From an uncultured Eubacteriales bacterium (lineage in GTDB: Bacteria; Bacillota; Clostridia; Oscillospirales; CAG-272), in NCBI GenBank assembly GCA_934474225.1, contig CAKSLU010000017.1, positions 1 through 31,360 on the forward strand: DNA of 31,360 bases, read 5' to 3'. The notes under the pieces are model-generated. The model saw only the letters and a list, made by a program, of their open reading frames with translations. It was not told the origin of the DNA and ran no database searches. Both the position numbers and the translations under genes were made by a program. This document shows positions 15,917-23,633 of the stretch, piece after piece. The stretch's first letter is position 1, and each line of letters opens with the position of its first letter.

Positions 15917-15966
15917 CCGAATCGGGCTTGAGAAAAAAGATTCGGTCTGCGCTTTTTTCAAAGCCC
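15917..15966 (-). repeat. Interleaved inverted repeats after the pseudo-ATPase gene
   Basis: Two inverted repeats overlap in pseudoknot order: CCGAATC (15917-15923) / GATTCGG (15939-15945), and GGGCTTGAGAAAAAAG (15924-15939) / CTTTTTTCAAAGCCC (15952-15966). The minus-strand sequence AAAAAAGCGCAGACCGAA (15958-15941) is identical to 2889-2906 beyond the cysK stop. It is probably a copy of a short dispersed repeat or terminator family. Confidence 0.55.
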
Positions 15967-15969
15967 CTA

Positions 15970-18369
15970 TTATAGGTTGAATTTAGACACGAGCAAGCAC
16001 GGGATCAGCCAGAACAGCTGATAAATGGCGGCGTACATGGAGCTTATCGCATTGCCCATGCCGAGCCAGCCTGCCACGGCGCACAGTGCCGCGCAAATCA
16101 CGACCGATGCAATCTTCGCCGCCTTCAGCGTGGTGAAGACGCGGCAGAGCTTGTCGCACATCGTGACCGCGCCGACGAGGTCGGCGACGCCGCCGCGCGT
16201 GACCACGCCGCTGTCGGCGCGCTCGCCGTGCAATGTGTTCTCAATCCCGGCGCGGCGGACAACCTTGACCGGCAGGCGGGACAGATCCATCGAGCGGGCA
16301 AGCAGTTCATCACTGATATTGGCGTCGCCGGTCAGAATGACCGAGGCGATGCCGTGGCGTGCCAGTTTACGCACCATCGTCTCAAAGCCGCCGTCCACAG
16401 TGTAGCGGATGAAGAACTTTGCGCGAAGTGCGCCGTCCTGCGCGAGATACATCGTGGAGAAACGCTTGCCGCCGAGCTCATCGCTCTTGTCCGAGACGAC
16501 AAGTCCGTTTGCTTCCATGTAGGACGCGCTGCCGATGAACAGCGTCTTGCCGTCCACGCGGGCGCAGACGCCATCCTCGCAGATGCCTTCGATTTTGGTA
16601 TTGTAGGGGCGGGGGCAATCCGCCGTCATGAGGCTGAACACATGGCGAAGAGGGCCGCCCAGCTTGCCGAACACCGCGCCCATCTGCTCAATGATGGTCT
16701 CGATGTCGCCCTTGCCGTAGATGCGCAGGTTCTCGAGCGAAACGCCGTAGGACGGGAACGCATCCGCGTCGTCAAAGCAGATGACCGACGCGCCCGCATA
16801 CTCCTCAGGCGCGGTCTCGCCCACGAGGGCGCTCTCACTCTTGTAGAGTTTCTTTGCCGCGCTGTACAGCGGATAACTGCCGCCGAGGAAAATCAGCGCA
16901 GGCAGTCCGACAGCAAGCACCGCGTCAAAGGTGGACACGGCGGAGAGCCCACCGCCCCCCTTGACAGCATCGAACACGGCGGCAATCAGCGCCACCGCCA
17001 GCGTCACGGGCACGAGATAGCGGTTGATTTCAAAATCGCCGACGCGCGGTTTTTCGGTGCGGGCAAAATAGTTCTCGACAAAGCCGCACTTCTCGGCGCA
17101 GAGCACCAGCGCGTCCGGGTCGTCCCCGCCGATGCGCGCGGTCTCCTCCGCACTCATGTGCGCGGCGACATACTTGCCCTTGCCGGGCGCAGACGCAATC
17201 TCAAACGCCATCGACTCGCGGCGCAGATCCGCATAGTCAAACAGGCGAATGGCGACGGCGCACAGTGCCGCCGAGAAATTGTACACCTCGGTCGCCGCGC
17301 CGCCCACACAACTGACAATGTCGCAAACGGCGCTGAGCAGGATGAAAATCGCCAACACGCCGCCGCCGGTCAATTTGCCGCGGAAAATGCCGAGCGTGCC
17401 GTTGACGATCTCGCGATAGCAGAGCGCACCCGCGCACAGCAGCAGCTGCAAAGTTGCCATCGACCAGACAACCGGGTAATAGCCGCGGTCAAACACATCG
17501 GGCGTCGCCACGCCGAGCGCGGGCAGGCACTCGATAAACAGGAGCGCCAGCGCCGCAAGTGCTGTGAAAATCAGTTTGATGCGCGAAGTGCGCAGCTTTT
17601 TCTTATAGCCTGCGGCAATGTCGTCACGCTGCCGCTGATATGTAAACTCGTCGCGCGGCGCGTCGATGGAGGACGGAATGCTCACGCCCGGATGCTCGAC
17701 TTCAAACGCCGCGTCCGTGTCCGTCCAGCCCTCGGCGGGCTTCTCCATGCCGAGCGCCTGCTTGATGAGCGTGTAGTCGGTGCGGTCGAAATCCACCGAT
17801 TCCTTCTGCGTCTCGGTCTGCTTGCGCGCGGCGAAGTCGTCCTTCTTTTCCACGCGGGCAATGCGATAGCGCAGCGTGCGTTTCGCCGTCGGCGAAGTAT
17901 AGCCCGTGTCTGCCGCGGGCGTTGTCTCTGCCGCAGGTGCGGTCTCTGCCGCGGCGGCAGCCTTCTGTTTTTCCTTCTTCAAGTCGCCGGGGCGCAGTCC
18001 CCATGCCGCAAAAATATCGTTTTCGTCCACCTCGGGCAGCGGCTGTGCCGCTGCGGGCGACGCTTCGGTTTCTTCCGCTGTGGCCTCCGACGCTGCCAAA
18101 TCGGCGTCCGCCGCCTCGGCGGCAGCCGTGTCTGCCGCTTCCGGCGCGGCAGGCGTCTCGGGTGCTGTCGTGTCCGTTTCGGCATCTGCCGCAGGCGTCT
18201 CGACTGCGGGTTCCGACGATTCGGATGCCGGTTCCGACACCTCGACCGCCGCATCCGCTTTCGGCGCGGAATTTTCAGCCGCGGCGGCAGAGTTCTCCTC
18301 CATCAGGCTGCTCCGCAGCTTGGCAAGCAGCTCGTCCACCGACAGCTCCTGGTTGTTCTTTTCATCCAT
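15970..18369 (-). CDS. Degenerate P-type-ATPase-like membrane protein with acidic low-complexity N-terminus
   Basis: A 799-residue protein I cannot assign to a named family. Residues 24-160 are Ala/Glu/Pro/Thr-rich and probably disordered. Hydrophobic helices lie at about 264-284, 301-319, 336-357, 362-376, 451-469, 481-497, 752-770 and 775-796. Between them is a cytoplasmic region with P-type-ATPase features: VICFDD (529-534) where DKTGT is expected, an N-domain-like DGKTLFIGSASYMEANG (606-622) and VILTGD (677-682). Key elements are missing: KTGT is replaced, no TGE loop or full actuator domain (only about 70 residues at 381-450), no CPx motif and no GDGxNDxP. It is therefore unlikely to pump ions by the normal cycle. 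The start is ATG 18369, with GAGGAGGAG upstream, 26 bases after rlmB. Confidence 0.8.
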   Translation of the reverse strand: MDEKNNQELSVDELLAKLRSSLMEENSAAAAENSAPKADAAVEVSEPASESSEPAVETPAADAETDTTAPETPAAPEAADTAAAEAADADLAASEATAEETEASPAAAQPLPEVDENDIFAAWGLRPGDLKKEKQKAAAAAETAPAAETTPAADTGYTSPTAKRTLRYRIARVEKKDDFAARKQTETQKESVDFDRTDYTLIKQALGMEKPAEGWTDTDAAFEVEHPGVSIPSSIDAPRDEFTYQRQRDDIAAGYKKKLRTSRIKLIFTALAALALLFIECLPALGVATPDVFDRGYYPVVWSMATLQLLLCAGALCYREIVNGTLGIFRGKLTGGGVLAIFILLSAVCDIVSCVGGAATEVYNFSAALCAVAIRLFDYADLRRESMAFEIASAPGKGKYVAAHMSAEETARIGGDDPDALVLCAEKCGFVENYFARTEKPRVGDFEINRYLVPVTLAVALIAAVFDAVKGGGGLSAVSTFDAVLAVGLPALIFLGGSYPLYSAAKKLYKSESALVGETAPEEYAGASVICFDDADAFPSYGVSLENLRIYGKGDIETIIEQMGAVFGKLGGPLRHVFSLMTADCPRPYNTKIEGICEDGVCARVDGKTLFIGSASYMEANGLVVSDKSDELGGKRFSTMYLAQDGALRAKFFIRYTVDGGFETMVRKLARHGIASVILTGDANISDELLARSMDLSRLPVKVVRRAGIENTLHGERADSGVVTRGGVADLVGAVTMCDKLCRVFTTLKAAKIASVVICAALCAVAGWLGMGNAISSMYAAIYQLFWLIPCLLVSKFNL

Positions 18370-18395
18370 AAATCCAAACTCCTCCTCGCGCCGTA

Positions 18396-19196
18396 TTACT
18401 GATGCCTTTGCCCGGATGCCTTTGCCAGCACGACCGCAGCCGCGCAGGATACATTGAGTGAGTTGACATGCCCGTAGTTCGGAATCGTCACGCGGAAGTC
18501 GCACTTCTCCAGCACGAGCCGCGAGGTGCCGTAGCCCTCACTGCCGAGCACGATGCCGACTGCGCCGTCCCCGAAATTCACCTTGTCATAGTCCTCGCCG
18601 CCAACCTCGGCAGCGTAGATCCAGAGTCCTTTTTTCTTCAGCTCGTCGATGGTGTCGGCGATGTTGGTCACCTTGGCGACCGCCATATGCTCCAGCGCCC
18701 CCGCCGATGCCTTCTCCACCGTAGCGGTCACGCCGCTGGCGCGCCGCTTGGGAATGATCACACCGTGCACGCCGAACACATCCGCACTGCGGATAATCGC
18801 GCCGAGATTGTGCGGGTCCTCCACGCCGTCGAGAATCAGCACAAAGGGCTTTTCTCCACGTGCGGCGGCGATGTCCAGAATCTCGTCCACCGTGGCGTAC
18901 GCTTTCTGTGCCGCCATCGCAACAACGCCCTGGTGGTTGCCGCCGCCCGCCATCGCGTCCAGCTTCGGTTTCTCCGCCTCAACGACGGGAATCTTCCGCG
19001 CCAGCGCCTCGGCGACCAGCACGGTGATCGAACCTTCCCGCTCGCCGCGCTGCACGAAAATCTTGTCCACATCGCGCCCGCTTTTCAGCAGTTCGCGCAC
19101 GGCGTTGCGCCCGATGACCGTCCCCTCGGCGACCTCGGGGGTCACATCGCGGCGAATCGGCTTTCGCTTATAGTCTTTGTTCTCTTTATATGCCAT
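18396..19196 (-). CDS. rlmB: TrmH/SpoU-family 23S rRNA 2'-O-methyltransferase
   Basis: A 266-residue SPOUT methyltransferase. A substrate-binding domain (about 24-100, GTVIGRNAVRELL) is followed by the knotted catalytic domain. Motif 1 is LDGVEDPHNLGAIIRSA (122-138), motif 2 is VLGSEGYGTSRL (216-227) and motif 3 is IPNYGHVNSLNVSCAAA (238-254). This matches RlmB, which methylates G2251 of 23S rRNA, though other TrmH-family targets cannot be excluded. A basic 15-residue N-terminal tail precedes the domain. The ribosome binding site is weak (TTGAGA). No clear promoter is seen; the upstream side is occupied by a MITE ending 66 bases away. The pseudo-ATPase gene follows closely. Confidence 0.9.
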   Translation of the reverse strand: MAYKENKDYKRKPIRRDVTPEVAEGTVIGRNAVRELLKSGRDVDKIFVQRGEREGSITVLVAEALARKIPVVEAEKPKLDAMAGGGNHQGVVAMAAQKAYATVDEILDIAAARGEKPFVLILDGVEDPHNLGAIIRSADVFGVHGVIIPKRRASGVTATVEKASAGALEHMAVAKVTNIADTIDELKKKGLWIYAAEVGGEDYDKVNFGDGAVGIVLGSEGYGTSRLVLEKCDFRVTIPNYGHVNSLNVSCAAAVVLAKASGQRHQ

Positions 19197-19261
19197 TGTT
19201 TATCTCAACTTTTCAGGTTTTTGCCGCAGAGCGGCAGTATAGAGTTATACACAATAGAGTA

Positions 19262-19536
19262 TACCATAAGCGACGCGAACGCGCAAGCCTGTGGGCGAAT
19301 ATTTTGCGCGCTTTTTGCATTGTCCGCCTCGGAATATCGGTATATTCCGTCGTTGTCCGCAGCAAAAATCATCACAAAATCTCTCGCCCACAGGTGCTGC
19401 GCAGTTTTGACCGAGCGGATTTTTGCCCGGGCGAGAAAAAAGGCTCCGGGAATACGCCGGTATTTCGGGGGCTTTTGACGATGCACGGACGGAAAGACGC
19501 CGGTCAAGACCTTACGCGTTCGCATCGCTTATGGTA
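19262..19536. mobile_element. MITE with long terminal inverted repeats and TA flanks
   Basis: A 275-base element without a coding region. The inverted repeat spans 19259-19287 and 19511-19539, 29 bases with two mismatches (TACCATAAGCGA at the left tip). TA lies on both sides (19260-19261 and 19537-19538), as expected for target duplication by IS630/Tc1-type transposases. Inside, CCTGTGGGCGA (19288-19298) pairs with TCGCCCACAGG (19384-19394), and smaller hairpins (GGAATA/TATTCC) follow. No transposase is present in the window, so any mobilisation would be in trans. It lies between the rlmB and zinc-ribbon genes. Confidence 0.7.
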
Positions 19537-19602
19537 TACCATAAAAAGCGGGGCTTGTATATAAAAATCGCAATATTTTTTGCAAAAACCAACAAAAAGA
19601 GA

Positions 19603-19628
19603 AAAGGCATGACAGATGTCATGCCTTT
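19603..19628 (-). terminator. Terminator of the zinc-ribbon gene
   Basis: AAAGGCATGACA (19603-19614) pairs with TGTCATGCCTTT (19617-19628). On the minus strand it is followed by TCTCTTTTTGTT. Confidence 0.85.
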
Positions 19629-19678
19629 GAAACCGAATGATACGGCAGCCTTTCGGCTATGCCCGAAGTGTCTCGGAT

Positions 19679-19957
19679 TCAGCGTCCCTCTTTCATTGCG
19701 GCAAAGCACTCGCTGCAATAAACCGGTCTGTCGTTTGAAGGCTGGAACGGAACGCGTGCTTCCTTACCGCAGTTTGCGCAAACGGTCGTGAAGTACTCCT
19801 TCTGTGCGCGAGCCTGATTCTTTCTCGCGTCTCTGCAGGGCTTGCATCTCTGGGGCTCGTTCTGGAAGCCCTTCTCTGCATAGAATTCCTGTTCACTTGC
19901 CGTGAATACGAACTCCGCGCCGCAGTCCTTGCACTTCAAAGTCTTGTCCTGATACAT
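19679..19957 (-). CDS. Small double zinc-ribbon protein
   Basis: A 92-residue protein with two cysteine modules. The first is CKDCGAEFVFTASEQEFY...RCKPC (Cys 9, 12, 38 and 41), the arrangement of the 'probable zinc-ribbon' (zf-trcl-like) domain. The second is CANCGKEARVPFQPSNDRPVYCSEC, with CxxC pairs at 60/63 and 81/84. Each set can bind one zinc ion. Such proteins are widespread in Clostridia and their function is unknown; nucleic-acid or protein binding is a guess. GAGGT lies 9 bases before the ATG. A strong terminator follows, and a tRNA-like remnant lies just upstream. Confidence 0.85.
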   Translation of the reverse strand: MYQDKTLKCKDCGAEFVFTASEQEFYAEKGFQNEPQRCKPCRDARKNQARAQKEYFTTVCANCGKEARVPFQPSNDRPVYCSECFAAMKEGR

Positions 19958-19994
19958 TGTTTCTTACCTCGCTTCTAAATGGTAGATAGTTTTT

Positions 19995-20061
19995 TGCCCC
20001 AAGACGGATTCAAACCGACACCTTTGCATTTCCAACGCTCTGTGCTTTAAGCTATTCGGGC
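19995..20061 (-). pseudogene. tRNA-like remnant
   Basis: On the minus strand, GCCCGAA (20061-20055) and TTGGGGC (20002-19996) form an acceptor-like stem with one mismatch. TA and a GCTT/GAGC D stem follow, and the T arm reads GTCGG-TTTGAAT-CCGTC with one mismatch. Only 16 bases remain between position 26 and the T stem, where about 22 are needed, and the D loop lacks GG. It resembles a tRNA that has lost part of its anticodon and variable region. A functional tRNA is unlikely; the anticodon cannot be assigned. Confidence 0.4.
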
Positions 20062-20068
20062 ATATAAA

Positions 20069-20085
20069 ACCGACATTACATCGGT
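20069..20085 (-). terminator. Weak terminator after the sigma gene
   Basis: Overlapping the sigma stop codon, ACCGA (20085-20081 on the minus strand) pairs with TCGGT (20073-20069), followed by TTTTAT. The short stem makes this only a candidate. Confidence 0.35.
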
Positions 20086-20663
20086 CGTTTTAGATTTTGT
20101 CTGAGTTTTTTCTTGATTCTGCAAAGAGCGTTGTCCACCGACTTCTGACTTTTTCCGATACGCGAGGCAATCTCTGCATAGGAAAAACCGCTGATATACA
20201 TTTCAAAAATCTCATATTCGAGCGGCGAAAGCGCTTCTTTGATCTGCTTTCGCGTCTCCCACGCCTGCTCCTTATCCAAGAGCAGGCTCTGCGGATTCGG
20301 CTCTCCGTCGTCGGGGCGCTCCTGCTCGGCCAAATCCTCCATGCTGAGCGTGGTTCCTTTCCGCCGGATATAGCGCAGCGAATCGGCGATGCCGTTGACG
20401 ACGCAGATTTTCGCAAACAGTCCGAAGGTGACGCCGCGGTCGCCGCTAAACGCCAGCGCCGCACGGTAAAGCGACACCGATGCGCTCTGCCGGAGATCGT
20501 CCAGGTCCGCGGGCGGCAGGCTTGCCGCATAGCGGGCAACCTCGCGCTCGAGCAGCGGCGCGTACAGCTCGGACAGCCGCAGAAACGCCGCATTGCTGCC
20601 CCGCCGAATCATCGGCAGCAGCCGTTCCACTTCGTCGCTTTCCGCACCCGTCTGTCTGTTCAC
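20076..20663 (-). CDS. SigH-like sigma-70 family factor
   Basis: A 195-residue sigma factor. Region 2 (about 22-103) includes DLDDLRQSASVSLYRAALAF and ends LRYIRRKG. Region 4 (145-187) reads LSPLEYEIFEMYISGFSYAEIASRIGKSQKSVDNALCRIKKKL split over two helices. Region 4 closely resembles SigH/Spo0H, which starts sporulation in Firmicutes. The N-terminal region diverges from SigH and the sporulation-stage factors, so it may be a SigH paralogue with another regulon. The start is taken as GTG 20663, 6 bases after GAGAGG; an in-frame TTG at 20669 abuts that site. It is expressed alone from a strong promoter. Confidence 0.85.
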   Translation of the reverse strand: MNRQTGAESDEVERLLPMIRRGSNAAFLRLSELYAPLLEREVARYAASLPPADLDDLRQSASVSLYRAALAFSGDRGVTFGLFAKICVVNGIADSLRYIRRKGTTLSMEDLAEQERPDDGEPNPQSLLLDKEQAWETRKQIKEALSPLEYEIFEMYISGFSYAEIASRIGKSQKSVDNALCRIKKKLRQNLKRPM

Positions 20664-20692
20664 AATCAACCTCTCAAATCCTGCATGCCTTC

Positions 20693-20720
20693 ATTATACC
20701 ATTATTTTGCATAATGTCAA
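20693..20720 (-). promoter_or_regulatory. Promoter of the sigma-factor gene
   Basis: Minus strand: TTGACA (20720-20715), 16-base spacer, TATAAT (20698-20693). Both hexamers are consensus. Confidence 0.85.
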
Positions 20721-20788
20721 TAGGAAATCGCAAATATTTTTTTGAGCATTTTTCACAAAATTACGGTTTTTTCGACTTTTTGCATGAA

Positions 20789-20832
20789 AAAACGGACTTT
20801 TTCGACGCCCCGAGCGCTTCAAAGTCCGTTTT
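20789..20832 (-). terminator. Terminator of the DUF4364 gene
   Basis: AAAACGGACTTT (20789-20800) pairs with AAAGTCCGTTTT (20821-20832) around a 20-base loop, and the minus strand continues with TTTCATGC. Confidence 0.7.
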
Positions 20833-20855
20833 CAAAATGAAACCTTTTGGCGCTG

Positions 20856-21419
20856 TCAATTCAGAAGATAATCGACCTCGCCTGCAAGCAACGCCATGAT
20901 TGCCTTGTAAATTGTATCGGGACGATCCTCAAAATTTGCCTTCATACGCTCCACGCGCTGGGCGGAGTCGTCCACAAGATTGATATGTAAAATCTCCTTG
21001 CCCATCTCGGTGATGACGCATTCGATGGCATATTTGCCGTCGTCCAGCTCATTTGTATGACAGCTGATTTCCGCGCCGCGCTTCTTGAAGGAGAGCAGCT
21101 TCAGCGCGCTTTTCAGACTGCGCTCGCGAATCGAGCGGAGCAGTCCGCTCTGCAGCTGGCAGACCACTGCCGAGCCGAGCGGGGAGATGCGGTAGCGCGT
21201 GACCTTCTCGCCGGTCTTTTCGTCCGTGCTGATTTCCTCCACCACATGCCCCATGTCGAGAATCTCGGCAAAGCATTCGGCGAAATCAAAATAGTTGACA
21301 TATTCATCCTGCACGACGATGTCGTTGATGGTGGGAAAGTCGAGCGGATAGTTGATATTTTGCAGGAGGTAAAGTATGAATATTTTGATGTCATTTTTAT
21401 TTTTCAGCCTGGCGCCCAT
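20856..21419 (-). CDS. DUF4364 family protein
   Basis: A 187-residue protein matching the DUF4364 family of Clostridia. It has a winged-helix-like N-terminal region (about 8-90, IKIFILYLLQNINYPLDFPTINDIV) followed by an alpha/beta C-terminal part. The wing-like YRISPLGSAVV stretch (76-86) suggests DNA binding, as in PadR/MarR-type folds, but the function is not established. GGAGGGGGAG directly precedes ATG 21419. The gene has its own promoter and terminator. Confidence 0.9.
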   Translation of the reverse strand: MGARLKNKNDIKIFILYLLQNINYPLDFPTINDIVVQDEYVNYFDFAECFAEILDMGHVVEEISTDEKTGEKVTRYRISPLGSAVVCQLQSGLLRSIRERSLKSALKLLSFKKRGAEISCHTNELDDGKYAIECVITEMGKEILHINLVDDSAQRVERMKANFEDRPDTIYKAIMALLAGEVDYLLN

Positions 21420-21445
21420 ACTCCCCCTCCTTTCGCGCGTTTTTT

Positions 21446-21474
21446 ATTCTAACATCAACCGACGGTGAAGTCAA
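21446..21474 (-). promoter_or_regulatory. Promoter of the DUF4364 gene
   Basis: Minus strand: TTGACT (21474-21469), 17-base spacer, TAGAAT (21451-21446), 26 bases before the start codon. Confidence 0.75.
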
Positions 21475-21488
21475 GGCAAAAATGCAAA

Positions 21489-21538
21489 AAGCGCGCCGCA
21501 TAGACAAATTTCGCTTGAAATCCGGTCGCGGCGCGCTT
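21489..21538 (-). terminator. Terminator of the oligopeptide-binding protein gene
   Basis: AAGCGCGCCGC (21489-21499) pairs with GCGGCGCGCTT (21528-21538), followed on the minus strand by TTTTTGCATTTTT. Confidence 0.8.
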
Positions 21539-21555
21539 AAGTTCAGAAGATGCTG

Positions 21556-23373
21556 TCAGTTTCCGTCGGCGGCTGTCGTCTCTGCGGCATCCGTCTCGGG
21601 GACAAATTTGTAATCCTTATATCCGGCATCCGAGAAGTCGCGGTAACCGAGATAGCTTGTGCCAAGACCCTTTAAGGATTTCTTGGCGAGATAGCAATCC
21701 TTGTTGAAGACGAGCGGCATCACGGGCATCTGCTCCATCAGATAGCGCTCTGCCTCGGCGAGAATGTCCGCGCGTGCCTTGATGTTCTTCTCGGCATAGG
21801 CGCGCTCAATGATCGCATTGTAGCCCTCGTCGTTAAACCCGGTCGCATGCGGCAGGAAATCGTAGTTTTCGCTCGTCATATCAATGCCGCTGCCCGAGTA
21901 CTTCAGCGCGTAGACGGCAAGCGGTGCAAATGCATCGGTGGACAACATCGACACATCCACAGCCAGCACATCAAAGTCGCCGGTCTCGTATGCCTCCTCC
22001 ACGGAGTCAATCAGATAGTCGATCTCTTCGGAGTTCTCCAGCACCGACTCCCGCAGCGCGGTCAGCGGCTCCAGCGTAACCTTGAAGCCGAGCGACTCCC
22101 ACACGCCCTTTGCATATTCGGCAACGGCGGTCTCGCACTCGTTTTGTCTGTAGCGGAGGGTGAAGCTGCCGCCCGAGACGCCCGCCTCGGCAAGCAGCGC
22201 GCGTGCGCCGTCCACATCCGCGGTGGTCTTCAGCACATCGCCCTGGACTTTGCGGAAGGTCTTGCCCTCGGTCGCGTTGAAGACGGTCTTGGCGATAAGC
22301 CCGGTTGCCGGGTCGGCATAGACCAGCAGGTTTGCAATGGCTTCGCGGTCAAGCGCCATCGAGAGCGCGCGGCGGACGCGCGCGTCCGCAAACAGCGCAT
22401 TCTTCGTATTGAACAGATAAGAATAGGTGGAATTTGCATCGGTGACATGTGCCTGCTTCTTCAGCGCGGCGCGCTGTGCCAGCGGCACATCGCCCATGTA
22501 GATGAAGTCCGCCTCAGCCTGGTATGCCGCGTAGATGGCATCCAGATCATCCGCATAGGCGCGCTGCCCCTGCGGCTTGTCTTCCTCTTTAATAAAGGTC
22601 ACAAGGATGCGGTACGGCTTGACATAGCGATCCAGCTTGTCTTCCTCGGTGTCGCGGTAATAGTAGTTGTTGCGCTCGATGCGCATGGTGTTCTCGTCGC
22701 GGTCGATCTCCTTGATAACGAACGGCCCGTTGCAGACCAGCGTTGCATGTCTGCGCGACCAGTAGCGGTCGTTGTTTGCGACCGACTCCTCACGGAGCGG
22801 CACCAGCGAGACAGAAGCGAGGTTCTTCTTGAAGTTCTCGTAGTCTATTTTCTCTTCAAAGGTGATCTCAAGCAGGTATGTATCCAGCGCAACCACGCCG
22901 AGGTCGTCAATCGAGGCGTCGCCCGCCTTGACGGCGCGCGCGTTCTTCACCTCATAGAGCAGCGCAGCGGCGGTACTCTGGTTGGTGCACTCCATCAGGC
23001 GCTTCCACGCAAAGACAAAGTCGTCCGCCGTCAGTGCGCGGCCGTCCGACCACTTGGTCTGCTTGATGGAAATCTGCATCTTGTATTCGCGGTCCGCCTC
23101 GTTTTCGAGAATCGTGACCTTGTCGGCAAGCGCCTTCACGGCATTGCCCTTGGCGTCGAGGCGGTAGAGCCCCTCAAAGAGCATGCCGAGCAGCTTGACA
23201 GACGACTTGTCCGTCATATCGATGCCCGGGTCAAACGCATATATATCGCCGGCAATATAGGCGTGAAAAATGTCTCCCTTGTCCTCATCCGTCATGTTGA
23301 CAGAGCCGCCGCAGGATGCGAGCGGCAGCACAACGGCCACGAGGCAGAGCAGGAGAGCCAGAACTCTTTTCAT
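21556..23373 (-). CDS. Oligopeptide ABC transporter substrate-binding lipoprotein (OppA-like)
   Basis: A 605-residue lipoprotein of the SBP_bac_5 family, which captures peptides outside the cell for an ABC importer. The signal peptide ends in lipobox LASC (18-21), followed by GGSVNMTDEDKGD. Typical features include QTKWSDGRALTADDFVFAWKR in the first lobe and ARVRRALSMALDREAIANLL in the second. ATG 23373 has GGAGGAAC 10 bases upstream; reading further upstream in frame would bury the signal peptide. No permease or ATPase genes are adjacent, so it is an orphan receptor that must use components encoded elsewhere. It has its own promoter and terminator and is divergent from gpr. Confidence 0.93.
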   Translation of the reverse strand: MKRVLALLLCLVAVVLPLASCGGSVNMTDEDKGDIFHAYIAGDIYAFDPGIDMTDKSSVKLLGMLFEGLYRLDAKGNAVKALADKVTILENEADREYKMQISIKQTKWSDGRALTADDFVFAWKRLMECTNQSTAAALLYEVKNARAVKAGDASIDDLGVVALDTYLLEITFEEKIDYENFKKNLASVSLVPLREESVANNDRYWSRRHATLVCNGPFVIKEIDRDENTMRIERNNYYYRDTEEDKLDRYVKPYRILVTFIKEEDKPQGQRAYADDLDAIYAAYQAEADFIYMGDVPLAQRAALKKQAHVTDANSTYSYLFNTKNALFADARVRRALSMALDREAIANLLVYADPATGLIAKTVFNATEGKTFRKVQGDVLKTTADVDGARALLAEAGVSGGSFTLRYRQNECETAVAEYAKGVWESLGFKVTLEPLTALRESVLENSEEIDYLIDSVEEAYETGDFDVLAVDVSMLSTDAFAPLAVYALKYSGSGIDMTSENYDFLPHATGFNDEGYNAIIERAYAEKNIKARADILAEAERYLMEQMPVMPLVFNKDCYLAKKSLKGLGTSYLGYRDFSDAGYKDYKFVPETDAAETTAADGN

Positions 23374-23413
23374 TGTAATCGTTCCTCCGGAATCACATAA
23401 AATCGCTTGTACT

Positions 23414-23442
23414 ATTATATCATTAGTTGAGCGTTTTATCAA
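23414..23442 (-). promoter_or_regulatory. Promoter of the oligopeptide-binding protein gene
   Basis: Minus strand: TTGATA (23442-23437), 17-base spacer, TATAAT (23419-23414). Confidence 0.8.
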
Positions 23443-23549
23443 TGCATATTTTTCCGATTTTGCATTATTGGAGATTCTGCACAATTCGTTTTTTCAATTT
23501 TCGTCGGATTTTACAAAGCGAATTTGCCGCGCGGCGACAGCTTGCCCCA

Positions 23550-23577
23550 AAATACCGACCGTGTTTTCACTATAATA
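23550..23577 (+). promoter_or_regulatory. Candidate forespore-type promoter of gpr
   Basis: AAATA (23550-23554), 16 bases, TATAATA (23571-23577) loosely resembles sigma-F/sigma-G promoters (GnATA, CATnnTA), which drive gpr in bacilli. No good vegetative -35 matches this -10. A hairpin (TGTCGC...GCGACA, 23584-23605) lies in the leader. Confidence 0.3.
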
Positions 23578-23633
23578 CGAATATGTCGCGCCGCTTGCGG
23601 CGACACTGAAGAAAAAAGAAAGCGGAGAGAACC

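Noticed and set aside
18370..18504. Extension of the pseudo-ATPase into the rlmB 3' end
   Set aside because: It would overlap rlmB by more than 100 bases without a ribosome binding site. ATG 18369 has GAGGAGGAG upstream.
23374..23484. N-terminal extension of the oligopeptide-binding protein
   Set aside because: It would cover the promoter (23414-23442) and push the signal peptide and lipobox inside the protein.
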